Assembly: GCA_016708435.1 (NCBI GenBank)
Contig: JADJFV010000015.1
Coordinates: forward strand, 1-64,000
DNA from: Leptospiraceae bacterium
GTDB lineage: Bacteria > Spirochaetota > Leptospiria > Leptospirales > Leptospiraceae
Reading direction: 5' to 3'
DNA: 64,000 nucleotides
Shown here: piece after piece, positions 37,424 through 47,040 of the stretch
How positions within the stretch are numbered: the stretch's first letter is position 1
Layout: each line of letters starts with the position of its first letter
Translations under genes and position numbers: made by a program
Notes under the pieces: model-generated
The model's input: the letters and a program-made list of their open reading frames with translations, nothing else
What the model was told of the DNA's origin: nothing
Database searches by the model: none

Positions 37424-37715
37424 TTACTTGACTGTTGTCCCTTGCTGTCATTTAGAAATGAGAATAAAAAATGACAATCAATTTAAAAAATACTTTACTT
37501 CTATGAATATAAATCAATTGTATTCGATTTATAGACCGTTCTGAATAAGAAAAATCATTGTTGATTTCACTTAAAACGGTCTTTCCAGTTTAGTAAACCG
37601 AGTAATCTGCCATTAACTTTGCATTGCTCTAGGTAAACTGTTCAAATTTAATTGATTGCCTATAGGCAAAGAATAAGGTAAAAGAGCTTGTCTCTTAATT
37701 TAAATAGTTAGGGTT
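37424..37715. other. 292-base upstream region of the STAS gene
   Basis: The gap between the divergent small exported gene and the STAS gene contains an inverted pair AGACCGTT (37533-37540) and AACGGTCT (37575-37582), and a perfect palindrome at 37656-37669 listed separately. Both may be regulator sites. No open frame or RNA gene is seen. Confidence 0.4.
37656..37669. promoter_or_regulatory. Perfect 14-base palindrome upstream of the STAS operon
   Basis: TTGCCTATAGGCAA is a perfect dyad with no spacer, centred about 53 bases before the ATG at 37716. Its size and place suit an operator for a dimeric regulator. No recognisable consensus (such as LexA or Fur) is matched, so the regulator is unknown. 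Confidence 0.35.
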
Positions 37716-38057
37716 ATGAAAATAAAAGTTGTCTTAAAAAACGATGTCCACATCATAAAAATCGAAGGTCCTATCAAAGCAGGGAACGAATTTGAATTGG
37801 GTGAAAAAATTGAAGAGTATATCAAGAAAGGTAAAGCTCCTAAATTTATCATCGATCTAAAGAAAGTTCCTTTTATCAATTCAGCCGGACTGGGTATTTT
37901 CTTAAATATCTACAAACATGTAGATGGGTTGAAAGGCAGAATGGTATTTGCCAATCTGAATTCTGATATTGAGAACTTGATGGAGATTACAAAACTAGCA
38001 AGCATCTTTGAGATTTTCAAAACCGCAGATGAGGCATTGGAATCCTTTGACTTCTAA
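37716..38057 (+). CDS. STAS-domain protein (anti-sigma-factor antagonist type)
   Basis: This 113-residue single STAS domain has the key phospho-acceptor region FINSAGLGIFLNI with Ser at about position 57, as in SpoIIAA-like antagonists. The phosphorylated form would be inactive and be reset by a SpoIIE-type phosphatase; such a phosphatase is encoded in the same presumed operon at 41721-47006. The partner anti-sigma kinase is not in the window. Twelve bases separate it from the next gene. It starts a run of same-strand genes with short gaps. Confidence 0.85.
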   Translation: MKIKVVLKNDVHIIKIEGPIKAGNEFELGEKIEEYIKKGKAPKFIIDLKKVPFINSAGLGIFLNIYKHVDGLKGRMVFANLNSDIENLMEITKLASIFEIFKTADEALESFDF

Positions 38058-38068
38058 AAAAACCGTCC

Positions 38069-41000
38069 GTGAGACTCCTAAATTTAAAAATGCTGACTGG
38101 CTTTCTAAAAAAGAAGTCAGTAATTTTTCTAATCTGTCTCACTCTACTCTATAACACTGTATTCAATCGAGTTATAGGAAATTACCTCCTTACTTATATT
38201 TTTCAAAATTTTTCAACCGGTTCCTATCAGGGCAAAGTAAATCAGTTTTCTCTTCTTTACGGAATCGAAATTGAATCGCTTACGATTCGATCTGGCTCTG
38301 ACTTCGACAATCAAGTTATTCTATCCTGCGATAGGCTTGCAGTTCTATACAATCTCCCCTATCTTTTCTTTGGCAAATTAAAACTTTCCGAAATTTCTCT
38401 AACAAAACCATTCATACAAATTTTAGAAAAGAGCGGCAAATTAAACGTTGCCACGCTTTTCCCACCAGGTCAACCAAAACCCAAAGACCCTCCAACAGAA
38501 ACAACTCCGTTAGAAGAGATAAATCTCTATTTACCGGTGAGTGCATATGTAAATTTCTTCATTGAAGATTTAAGCTTTCGAATGGAAAAAGAAAAAGGCG
38601 AAAAGTATTTTTTAACAGAAGAAAAAAATTTATACTTAAAACTATTTGTCGCAACAAAAAGATTTAGAAAAATTCCTTTGAACACAAGCATCGTTTCCAT
38701 TTTTGAAACAATTCAAATCTCGCTTAATCCCACACAGGAATTACAAGTTTTATTTCAAGACAATCACAATGAAATCAACCAACCAATTGCAAGCTCGCTT
38801 GTTCTTAATTTAGATTCACGGGCAAATCCACCCGAATTTCATTCAAAATTAAATCTAGGCTCAAACCAAATCGGACTCACTGTGAAAAATCGCAAGTTAC
38901 CGCCATTTGGTTTAAATCTTTCCTATGATATGAACTATATTCCCGTAGATGACATTCTTCAGTTGAGCGATCTGGCAATTGTTTTTGATAAAAATGAGTG
39001 GCTAAGGGCAAAGGGAAAGATTTCAAAAGCAATTACAGAAGAAAGAGAATTTGATCTTCAAATTTATAAATCTAAAATCGAATTATTGCCGGTAGCCTCT
39101 ATTTATAAGCAAATTCCAGGACTTCCGAACTTTGACTTTAGAGGCAACTTAGAACTTGCCCCCATTTCAGTGAATGGGAAAATGAATTCTCTATTAACAA
39201 AAGCAGACATAAAAATAAGAGACCTTCTCTTCCAACAAAATAATACCTCTCACAATGTTCCTTTTCTAAATCTAAACGCAGAGGCTAATCTTGATTTGGC
39301 AACAAGGGAAGAACCAACCAAAGAAAATCCCGTGCCTCTCCTACGAACTGCAAATCTGAAAACAGATTTATCTTACAATACACTACTGGCTGATATCTCC
39401 GCAGAAATAGACAATGGAAAGAAAATCCAGGTTCTATTAAATCTAAAAAGTTTATATCTAAAAAATTTCGTAACTGGACTCGGAGGCAGGCTCACAGGAA
39501 AAGCCACTGTGAATGGAAATAAATTCTCCGATTTGGATGCATCTGTCAATGCGTCAATTAACTCGCTGGACTATTTAGTAAAAGGTAGTAAGTCTGGATT
39601 AAACAATATCGACTTATCCTTATTAGCCGGCATATCACTTGGAGAAAAATTTTCCTTTCAATCAGCAAATATTAAAAGCATTTCTCTTAAGATTAAGAAT
39701 GAAGAATACCTAGAAGCTCTCGGACTCTCTATCAACGGAAAACTATCCATGAATCCGAAGCTTGATTTGTTTGTAGACAAACTTGCGTTAACTCCTGATT
39801 TAAATCGACTCATTCCAATTCTCCCCTTGAGTCTAAAAGAGCAAATCGCTCCACTAAAAAAAACAATCGGCTCTCGTCCTACCCTTGATGGTAAAATTCA
39901 TTTCAAAGATTTGTTAGAATCAATGCTTATTGATGGAGCTTTTAAAATTACGCTTCCAGGAATCAATATAAACGATTTTAAATCTGATTTCTCAGTAAAA
40001 ATTGCAAAAGATATTTCTGGGGAAATTACAATTTCGAAATTCACTTTTTCAGCACTCGGCGGAGTTCTGACTGGAAATGCAAATGGAAATCTAATTAAAC
40101 GGGCTAATCAAGAAAAACCGCCACTCGGTCCTTATTATCCAGCCCTTACAGCTTCCATTTCTCTCAATTCCGAGAAACAAGTTGAAATTTTAAGTGGAAT
40201 TAAAATGAACGGCGCGATTAATATTGATTTGTCTCTAAAAGATTATATAGCGAGAGGAAAGCTTGCATCTAAGGATACTAATTTTGTTTTTTACTCAGGC
40301 GCGTGCAAAGAAAATGATTATACTCAATGCAATCTAGTCTACATCAATAGGATTAATCTTGATTTTCCGTTTGAGCACAATCTAAAAATTACGACTACAA
40401 AAAATTTAATCGAAGGCAACAAATCCAAATACATTAGCACGTATGGACAAAATCTACCACCAAACTTCACCATTCAAAATGTAATCGGCACGCATCCATA
40501 TATTCAGAATGATCTTTTTAAATTCTTGCAAGAAAGTGGAGTGCAACCGGGATTTGCCGCAAGACTCGATTACAAAGAAAATGTTCTAAATGTAAACGCC
40601 CTGCGGATTTCAACCTTAGATGGATTCATTTTTGGTAAAGACATTCTTTTTAACGTTGGAAATGCAAATGTAGACGAAATGGAATATGCCGCTACAATTC
40701 AGATCAAAGATATTGACTTAAAACAACTTCTGCCTGCAAAATCTAGAAAAGAAATCGCAGACGGAAAAATAAAAGCCGATATAAACCTCTCAGGAAAAAA
40801 TCTCAAAGATCCAATTGCAAATTTGAATTTATTCTTCAGTGTTTTTAAAATCGGAGAAGATTTTGGAAAAAGTGCTATTCGAATTGTGATCCCACCGAAT
40901 CTACTAACCGATGGGATAATTGGAAGTTATTCGCAGATCAATAAAATTGAAGTCGAATTATCAAAAGGACTTGTATACGCTGACATTTTATTTCAGCGGT

Positions 41001-41113
41001 CGATTCTTTCTACTGTCTTCATGGGCATTGACAATAATAAAATTTCGCAAGAGAGAATGCCACTTGCCAACTTCCTCAATCGAGCACAATCGGAGGTATC
41101 AAAATATGAGTAA
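38069..41113 (+). CDS. AsmA-like large envelope protein
   Basis: This 1014-residue protein has one N-terminal membrane helix (about residues 15-35) and a long region of repeating beta strands, with the AsmA-type beginning GSYQGKVNQFSLLYGIEIESL and many DxxxSGxLxxNP-like blocks toward the end. The AsmA/TamB clan forms bridge-like lipid-transfer proteins between inner and outer membranes. The GTG at 38069 and the ATG at 38090 are both possible starts; no convincing ribosome site decides. It lies in the same transcript as STAS and the lipoprotein, which overlaps its end by eight bases. Length and topology support envelope lipid transport, not an enzyme. Confidence 0.65.
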   Translation: MRLLNLKMLTGFLKKKSVIFLICLTLLYNTVFNRVIGNYLLTYIFQNFSTGSYQGKVNQFSLLYGIEIESLTIRSGSDFDNQVILSCDRLAVLYNLPYLFFGKLKLSEISLTKPFIQILEKSGKLNVATLFPPGQPKPKDPPTETTPLEEINLYLPVSAYVNFFIEDLSFRMEKEKGEKYFLTEEKNLYLKLFVATKRFRKIPLNTSIVSIFETIQISLNPTQELQVLFQDNHNEINQPIASSLVLNLDSRANPPEFHSKLNLGSNQIGLTVKNRKLPPFGLNLSYDMNYIPVDDILQLSDLAIVFDKNEWLRAKGKISKAITEEREFDLQIYKSKIELLPVASIYKQIPGLPNFDFRGNLELAPISVNGKMNSLLTKADIKIRDLLFQQNNTSHNVPFLNLNAEANLDLATREEPTKENPVPLLRTANLKTDLSYNTLLADISAEIDNGKKIQVLLNLKSLYLKNFVTGLGGRLTGKATVNGNKFSDLDASVNASINSLDYLVKGSKSGLNNIDLSLLAGISLGEKFSFQSANIKSISLKIKNEEYLEALGLSINGKLSMNPKLDLFVDKLALTPDLNRLIPILPLSLKEQIAPLKKTIGSRPTLDGKIHFKDLLESMLIDGAFKITLPGININDFKSDFSVKIAKDISGEITISKFTFSALGGVLTGNANGNLIKRANQEKPPLGPYYPALTASISLNSEKQVEILSGIKMNGAINIDLSLKDYIARGKLASKDTNFVFYSGACKENDYTQCNLVYINRINLDFPFEHNLKITTTKNLIEGNKSKYISTYGQNLPPNFTIQNVIGTHPYIQNDLFKFLQESGVQPGFAARLDYKENVLNVNALRISTLDGFIFGKDILFNVGNANVDEMEYAATIQIKDIDLKQLLPAKSRKEIADGKIKADINLSGKNLKDPIANLNLFFSVFKIGEDFGKSAIRIVIPPNLLTDGIIGSYSQINKIEVELSKGLVYADILFQRSILSTVFMGIDNNKISQERMPLANFLNRAQSEVSKYE

Positions 41114-41717
41114 AAGATTTATAGCAACCTTACTAATGCTAATGCTTTTGAGTATAAACTGTTTTTTAAATTTAAAACCTCCTCCAATTACCTTTACGCA
41201 ATCTCAAACGGCTGCCGAAAAGCAAATGGTCGGTGAGGATAAAGAATTAGAGAAGGATGGATGGCTTATCTCTTCGATAAAGACTTCTTCTTCGGGATCA
41301 GATGAATGGAAAAAGGATGCACTTCTTTATGAAGAAAGCGAATTTAAGGATAAGGATTATTATGCGTTACTCAGTGTAATAGCTTATCTAGCTCCAGAAG
41401 TAAAATCCTATAAGGCGAAAGGATTACTCGGAGAGGGGCTCAATGGACTTTTACAAAAACCAGCGGTTACTCTCGACAAGTCTACACTCGATGAAATTTC
41501 CTCTCCCGAAAAAAAGAAACGATTAGAAGAAGTTTCCAAATTAATCAATGACTCTAGAGTAAGAATTTATGAAACCAGAATTCTATCTTTAACAAAATCA
41601 GACAAACCCAAAGAAGACTTTAACAAACTCAAAGAGAAAATTATTTTATCCAATTATAATAATTTGGAAACGGGAGAATACTACGAAGTCGCAAAGGGAA
41701 GTTGGACAAAAAAATAA
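41106..41717 (+). CDS. Lipoprotein of unknown function
   Basis: The ATG at 41106 follows GGAGG and overlaps the stop of the AsmA-like gene. The product of 203 residues begins with a signal peptide and lipobox (LLSINC, Cys about residue 20). The mature part is rich in Lys and Glu, with helical stretches such as LDEISSPEKKKRLEEVSKL. No known domain is recognised. Its position between an AsmA-like protein and a signalling kinase suggests an envelope partner for one of them. The next gene starts three bases after its stop. Confidence 0.6.
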   Translation: MSKRFIATLLMLMLLSINCFLNLKPPPITFTQSQTAAEKQMVGEDKELEKDGWLISSIKTSSSGSDEWKKDALLYEESEFKDKDYYALLSVIAYLAPEVKSYKAKGLLGEGLNGLLQKPAVTLDKSTLDEISSPEKKKRLEEVSKLINDSRVRIYETRILSLTKSDKPKEDFNKLKEKIILSNYNNLETGEYYEVAKGSWTKK

Positions 41718-41720
41718 TCC

Positions 41721-44700
41721 ATGATTTCCGTCCAAGGTTTTACAATAAAAGAAAAGGTTTTTGAAAACCAAAATACTATTATATATAGAGCAGTATCCGA
41801 TGATACCAAGTCTACTTTTATTCTAAAAACACACCGAAGTAATTTTCCGACTAACAGAGAAATTGCCGCATACAGAAAGGAATTTGAAATTACTTCCAAG
41901 CTTCAAATTGACGGAATTCTAAAATCATATTTCTTAAAAAAAAATGGAACACAGTATACGATTATTTTTGAGGATATGGACGGAATACCGCTAAGATCAT
42001 TTATTAGCAATAATAATCTTAGTCTCCAAGTTTTGCTAGAAATCTTTTTATCAATCGTTCTAATTATTAATCAAATTCACAAAAATAATATTATCCACAA
42101 AGATATTAATCCTCTAAATATTTTGATTCAGCCAGAAACTCTTAAAATAAAAATTATAGACTTTGGAATTTCTTCCATCTATAGCAAAGAAAATATTGAG
42201 CACACAGCGGTGGATTTTTTAGAAGGAAGTATTCCGTATATTTCCCCTGAACAAACAGGGCGAATGAATCGACCTATTGATTATCGGTCTGATTTTTATT
42301 CACTTGGTATTACATTCTATGAATTATTGACAGGAAAAACTCCATTTGAATCAAGCGACACTCTAGATGTAATTCATTCTCATATAGCCAAATCGCCAAC
42401 GTCCCCCTTTCTACGGGCTATTACATATTATCCGGATAAAGAAAAAGTTCTAACCAAACTCTCTGATTTAATTCTAAGACTCTTAGCAAAAGATCCAGAG
42501 AAAAGGTATCAATCAGCAAATGGAATTGCCTATGACCTTACTAAAATTTTAGAATATGAAATGCAAAAAAACTCTGAGCATACCTTCCTGCTCGAAATTG
42601 GAAGAAATGATTTTTCGGGTAAATTACAAATACCCGCTAAATTGTTTGGCAGAGAAGAAGAAAAAAAGGCGTTGATTGATGCGTTTAAGCGAATTCTTCA
42701 TGAATCTAGCGAATTAATATTTGTAAATGGACATGCAGGAACAGGTAAAGGCATACTCGTTCATGAATTGAGAAAAGAAGTTTTGAGTGTGGATGGATTT
42801 TTAATTTCAGGAAAATATGAAGAGGCTAATCGTGATATACCCTATTCCGGTTTTATTGCTGCCTTCAGAGAATTCATTCGTCAAATTCTCTTAGCGAATA
42901 TGGAAGAGATTCAAAACTACAAGGATAAATTTCTACAAAGTCTTGGAAACAATGCAAAGCTCATAGCAAATGTGATTCCAGAATTAGAAATTATTACAGG
43001 AAAACTTTCTACTGTTGCAGATATTGATGATGCGGAAATGGCCAATAGATTTCATTTATCTTTTCGAAATTTTGTTCAATCGTTACCCGATACCGGGCAT
43101 CCGATTGTAATATTCCTAGATAACTTTCAATGGGCAGACGCAAGGTCTTTTCAATTGTTATATTTTTTCCTCAACACGATGCACACGAAACACATACTAT
43201 TAATTTGTGCTTATCAAACAAATGAGGCAAACATTCAATCGCCCGTAGAAAACTTTATTAGAGAAGCGAAACTAATATCCCCCGAAATCCAGAATATTAA
43301 ACTTAGAAATTTAAAACTAGAAGATATTAATAATTTAATAGCGGAAACTTTAAATTATCCCAAAGAAAAATGCAAAGAACTTTCTGATTTGATTCTGTTT
43401 AAAACTCACGGAAATCCATTTTTTGTTACTGAATTTTTGAAATTTATATACACCGAAAAGTTTTTACAGCCAGTTGAAAAAAAAGAAGGCGGATACACTT
43501 GGAAGTGGAATGTGGATTCCATTCGAGATCTAAGGGTCAGCGATAACCTGGCCGATATTGTAACTTCTAATTTAAAACTATTACATCCAGATACAGAAAA
43601 ATTAATTCAAATTGCCGCATGCTTTGGAAATGAATTTACAAGTGACATTCTATGCCTGATAACAGAGAAAAAAAAATTCGAAATAGAAGAATCTTTGATT
43701 GGTGCAGTCGCATCTGGACTTATTATTGTGTCAGGAATTACCTACCGATTCTTACACGAAAAAGTTCAATCGGCCGCATACTCATTATTAGGCGATAGAA
43801 ATAAAATGCAATTGCATGCAAAAATTGCAATGATTCTATTAAATAAATATACTGAATTAGAAATAAATAAGCAAATCTTTTCAATTACAAACCATTTGAA
43901 TTTGGGTAGAGATTTTCTTCCTTCTGAATTTCCAAGATTCAAACCTGTTGAACTAAATATAAATGCGGGTAAAAAGGCGAAAGCCTCGGCTGCGTATGAG
44001 CTAGCATACAAACATTTCATAAATGGAATCTATTTTTTAGAATCATCTTCCACTTTAGAATCCAAAGAATTAAAAATCAATACCTATATAGAAGCCGCAG
44101 AGTGTGCTTATCTTAGCAATCAGATCAATGAAATGCAAAAACTTCTAAATAGAGCGTTAGGCGAAACAAACGATCTAATCGTTAAAGCCAAAGTCTTTGA
44201 AATTAAGAATAAATTTCTTATTACTTCCGGTAATCCAACCCAGGCAATTGATAACACAATCAGTCTCCTACATGAACTAGATGTTCATTTTCCGAAGAAA
44301 CCTAAATTATATCATGTTCTAATAAGTCTTGCAAAAGTCAAATTTGCGCTTAGAAATAAAAAAATTCGAGAATTAATTCATTATAAACAAGTATTTGATC
44401 CAAAAATAATTTCTATTATGCGATTGCTGTCTATTATTGGTTCAGCAGCTTATTTTTCCTCTCCAAATTTATTACCCTTGCTCATTTTAGAAAATGTTTA
44501 CCTTTCCCTAAAATACGGATACACTTCATACACACCTTTCTCTTTCTCTGCGTATGGAATAATTCTTTGTGGAACGTTAGGCGAAGTGGATAAAGGATAT
44601 GAGTTTGGAAGACTTGCTCTAAACATCTATGAAGATTTAGGTGGAATAAAAAATAAAACTAAGATTTTGCATATGGTGAATTCTTTTATTAGCCACTGGA

Positions 44701-47006
44701 AAGATCATCTGAAAATCACGATTGAACCATTATGGGAATGTTACAAGAGTGGGCAAGAAACTGGAGATTTAGAGTTTGCTTTTTACGGATTAATACAATA
44801 TGCCTTTCATTCCTTTTTCGTAGGAAAAGAACTTTCTCCCTTAGAAAAAGAACTCAACCATGGAGTGAGGACATTAGAAAATCACAATCATATCTACTCA
44901 AAATACCAATTAAAAGTTTTTCAACTAACACTGATTGGACTTATGGATCCAAAGGAAAATCCAGTTACTATTTTACATCGATCCAAAAATAGTCTGGAAG
45001 AAAAAGACATAGATCAAGCATCTCTAAAAGGAAACGCTTTCTATTTTCATTTTTATAGCTTATTTCTAAATTTTCATTTTGGTAAATATGCCGACGGAAT
45101 AGAAGATGCAAAGATTGCTGTTGGATTCTCCGAAACAATACGATCACTCGCGATATTTCCCGTTCTATTATTCTTACAGTCACTTTGCCTACTCCAAGAA
45201 TACACAAATGTAAATTTCTTAAAGAGAAAACAATATCTCAGAACTGTAAATTCCAATCAGCGTAAAATGAAAAAATGGTCGCAACACTGCCCCGCTAACT
45301 TTCAGCATAAATTTCATCTAGTAGAAGCCGAAAAAAATAGAGTTCTAAATAATGTGTTATTAGCTATAGACTACTACGAATTATCCATTCAACTAGCAAA
45401 GGATGGGGACTTCCTTCAAGAAATCGCCCTTGCCAATGAACTTGCTGGAAAATTTTTTATGCGAGTAAATAAACCAAACCTCGCAAAATCATATTTAAAC
45501 TCTGCACTCTATTACTACCATATCTGGGGGGCAATGGCGAAGGTGAAGCAATTTGAAAGACTCTATCCCGGAATTGTTGAAACCATTTACGAGGAAGATA
45601 AGGCGAGCGAAACAGAAAGCCCAGCATCCGTAATCACGCAAAGAGGCGATACAGAATCTTTCAATCTAGCCACAATGATAAAAGTTTCAGAGGCAATTTC
45701 TCGTGAAATACTTCTGGAGAAAGTCCTTGCATCTCTTGTTAAAACATTGATTGAAAATGCAGGTGCCGAAAGAGGAGTTTTAATTTTAGAAAGAGAAGGG
45801 AAATTATTCATAGAAGCAGAAGCATCCTTTGGCAAAAATGAAACATCCGTTCTTCAATCTATACCGTTGGAAAATGGCAATTTGCCGCTTACAATAATCA
45901 ATTATACGATTCGATTCAGTGAATACATTGTATTGAACGACGCAATTGAGAGTGAACAATTCTCCAAAGACCCTTATGTTATAAAAAATAATTCACGTTC
46001 CATTCTTTGCTTTCCAATCTTTCACAAACAAACTCTATTCGGCATCTTTTATTTGGAAAATAATCTAAGTTCTTATGCATTCAAAAAAGACAGCGTTGAG
46101 TTTTTCGTAATGATTTCTTCCCAATCAGCCATTTCAATCGAAAATGCAAGACTCTATGCAAGTCTTGAATCAAGAGTAAACGAAAGAACAAAAGAATTGG
46201 ATGCTTCGCTAAACCAACAGTATACGCTAAACGAAAACTTAATGAAAATCACGAGAGAGTTAAATCAATCATTCCAAAAAATAAAAAAAGATTTAGCACT
46301 TGCGAAGAAAATTCAAGATAGCATTCTTCCGAAAAATCTTGAAAGAATTAATTCTTTGCAAATCTCAACTTTTTACAGTCCTATGGACGAAGTAGGAGGA
46401 GATTTTTTTGACATCACGCAAGTCAATGAGCGGAAAATACGCATTTTCCTCGCAGATGCAACGGGACATGGTATCCAGGGTGCATTGATTACAATGGCAA
46501 TTAAAAGTGAATATGAAAGCCTAAAAGCAAATATCGCTAGTCCGAGTGATTTACTTGGGATTTTAAACAATGAGTTTCTCAGAAAATTTCAATCCATCAA
46601 TGCCTTTTTTACTTGTATCCTACTTGACATTGACCCAGTTAGCGGCATACTGTTATATGCCGCAGCAGGTCATCCCCCCCAGATTTTAGTTCAGCACGGT
46701 AATATTCAAAAGCTGACTTCTACTGGAAAAATAATTGGGATCAATGAAAATGTAAAATATAGACAAGATGAGTTTCGATTTACACGTGGAGATAAACTCT
46801 TTTTATATTCGGACGGAATTTTTGAAGAATTCAATTATGTCCGTGATGAATTTGGAGAAGAAAAGCTTTGGCACATTTTAAAAGAGCATGGAAATAATTC
46901 TGTGAGTGAAACTTTAAATTCAGTTGTGCAACAAGTCGATGACTTCCTCGGAAACCTACCACAAGAAGACGATATGACATTTATCGGAATAGAGTATAGG
47001 TTATAA
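41721..47006 (+). CDS. Ser/Thr kinase - AAA ATPase - GAF - SpoIIE phosphatase fusion
   Basis: This 1761-residue multidomain protein has, in order: a Ser/Thr kinase (about 5-285; catalytic loop HKDINPLN near 126, DFG near 147, GSIPYISPEQTGRMNRP); an AAA/STAND-like ATPase (about 300-620; Walker A GHAGTGKG near 337, Walker B IVIFLDNFQWAD); a long helical/TPR-like region; a GAF domain (about 1320-1470); a coiled coil; and a SpoIIE PP2C domain (about 1540-1761) with MDEVGGDFFDI, ADATGHGIQG, YSDGIFE and DDMTF. The kinase has HKD rather than HRD, and Walker A has Gly where Ser/Thr is usual. It likely dephosphorylates the STAS protein encoded upstream, a partner-switch arrangement (inference). Confidence 0.88.
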   Translation: MISVQGFTIKEKVFENQNTIIYRAVSDDTKSTFILKTHRSNFPTNREIAAYRKEFEITSKLQIDGILKSYFLKKNGTQYTIIFEDMDGIPLRSFISNNNLSLQVLLEIFLSIVLIINQIHKNNIIHKDINPLNILIQPETLKIKIIDFGISSIYSKENIEHTAVDFLEGSIPYISPEQTGRMNRPIDYRSDFYSLGITFYELLTGKTPFESSDTLDVIHSHIAKSPTSPFLRAITYYPDKEKVLTKLSDLILRLLAKDPEKRYQSANGIAYDLTKILEYEMQKNSEHTFLLEIGRNDFSGKLQIPAKLFGREEEKKALIDAFKRILHESSELIFVNGHAGTGKGILVHELRKEVLSVDGFLISGKYEEANRDIPYSGFIAAFREFIRQILLANMEEIQNYKDKFLQSLGNNAKLIANVIPELEIITGKLSTVADIDDAEMANRFHLSFRNFVQSLPDTGHPIVIFLDNFQWADARSFQLLYFFLNTMHTKHILLICAYQTNEANIQSPVENFIREAKLISPEIQNIKLRNLKLEDINNLIAETLNYPKEKCKELSDLILFKTHGNPFFVTEFLKFIYTEKFLQPVEKKEGGYTWKWNVDSIRDLRVSDNLADIVTSNLKLLHPDTEKLIQIAACFGNEFTSDILCLITEKKKFEIEESLIGAVASGLIIVSGITYRFLHEKVQSAAYSLLGDRNKMQLHAKIAMILLNKYTELEINKQIFSITNHLNLGRDFLPSEFPRFKPVELNINAGKKAKASAAYELAYKHFINGIYFLESSSTLESKELKINTYIEAAECAYLSNQINEMQKLLNRALGETNDLIVKAKVFEIKNKFLITSGNPTQAIDNTISLLHELDVHFPKKPKLYHVLISLAKVKFALRNKKIRELIHYKQVFDPKIISIMRLLSIIGSAAYFSSPNLLPLLILENVYLSLKYGYTSYTPFSFSAYGIILCGTLGEVDKGYEFGRLALNIYEDLGGIKNKTKILHMVNSFISHWKDHLKITIEPLWECYKSGQETGDLEFAFYGLIQYAFHSFFVGKELSPLEKELNHGVRTLENHNHIYSKYQLKVFQLTLIGLMDPKENPVTILHRSKNSLEEKDIDQASLKGNAFYFHFYSLFLNFHFGKYADGIEDAKIAVGFSETIRSLAIFPVLLFLQSLCLLQEYTNVNFLKRKQYLRTVNSNQRKMKKWSQHCPANFQHKFHLVEAEKNRVLNNVLLAIDYYELSIQLAKDGDFLQEIALANELAGKFFMRVNKPNLAKSYLNSALYYYHIWGAMAKVKQFERLYPGIVETIYEEDKASETESPASVITQRGDTESFNLATMIKVSEAISREILLEKVLASLVKTLIENAGAERGVLILEREGKLFIEAEASFGKNETSVLQSIPLENGNLPLTIINYTIRFSEYIVLNDAIESEQFSKDPYVIKNNSRSILCFPIFHKQTLFGIFYLENNLSSYAFKKDSVEFFVMISSQSAISIENARLYASLESRVNERTKELDASLNQQYTLNENLMKITRELNQSFQKIKKDLALAKKIQDSILPKNLERINSLQISTFYSPMDEVGGDFFDITQVNERKIRIFLADATGHGIQGALITMAIKSEYESLKANIASPSDLLGILNNEFLRKFQSINAFFTCILLDIDPVSGILLYAAAGHPPQILVQHGNIQKLTSTGKIIGINENVKYRQDEFRFTRGDKLFLYSDGIFEEFNYVRDEFGEEKLWHILKEHGNNSVSETLNSVVQQVDDFLGNLPQEDDMTFIGIEYRL

Positions 47007-47040
47007 ATTTGCGATTGATGAATAACTGTGTGCGAATAAA

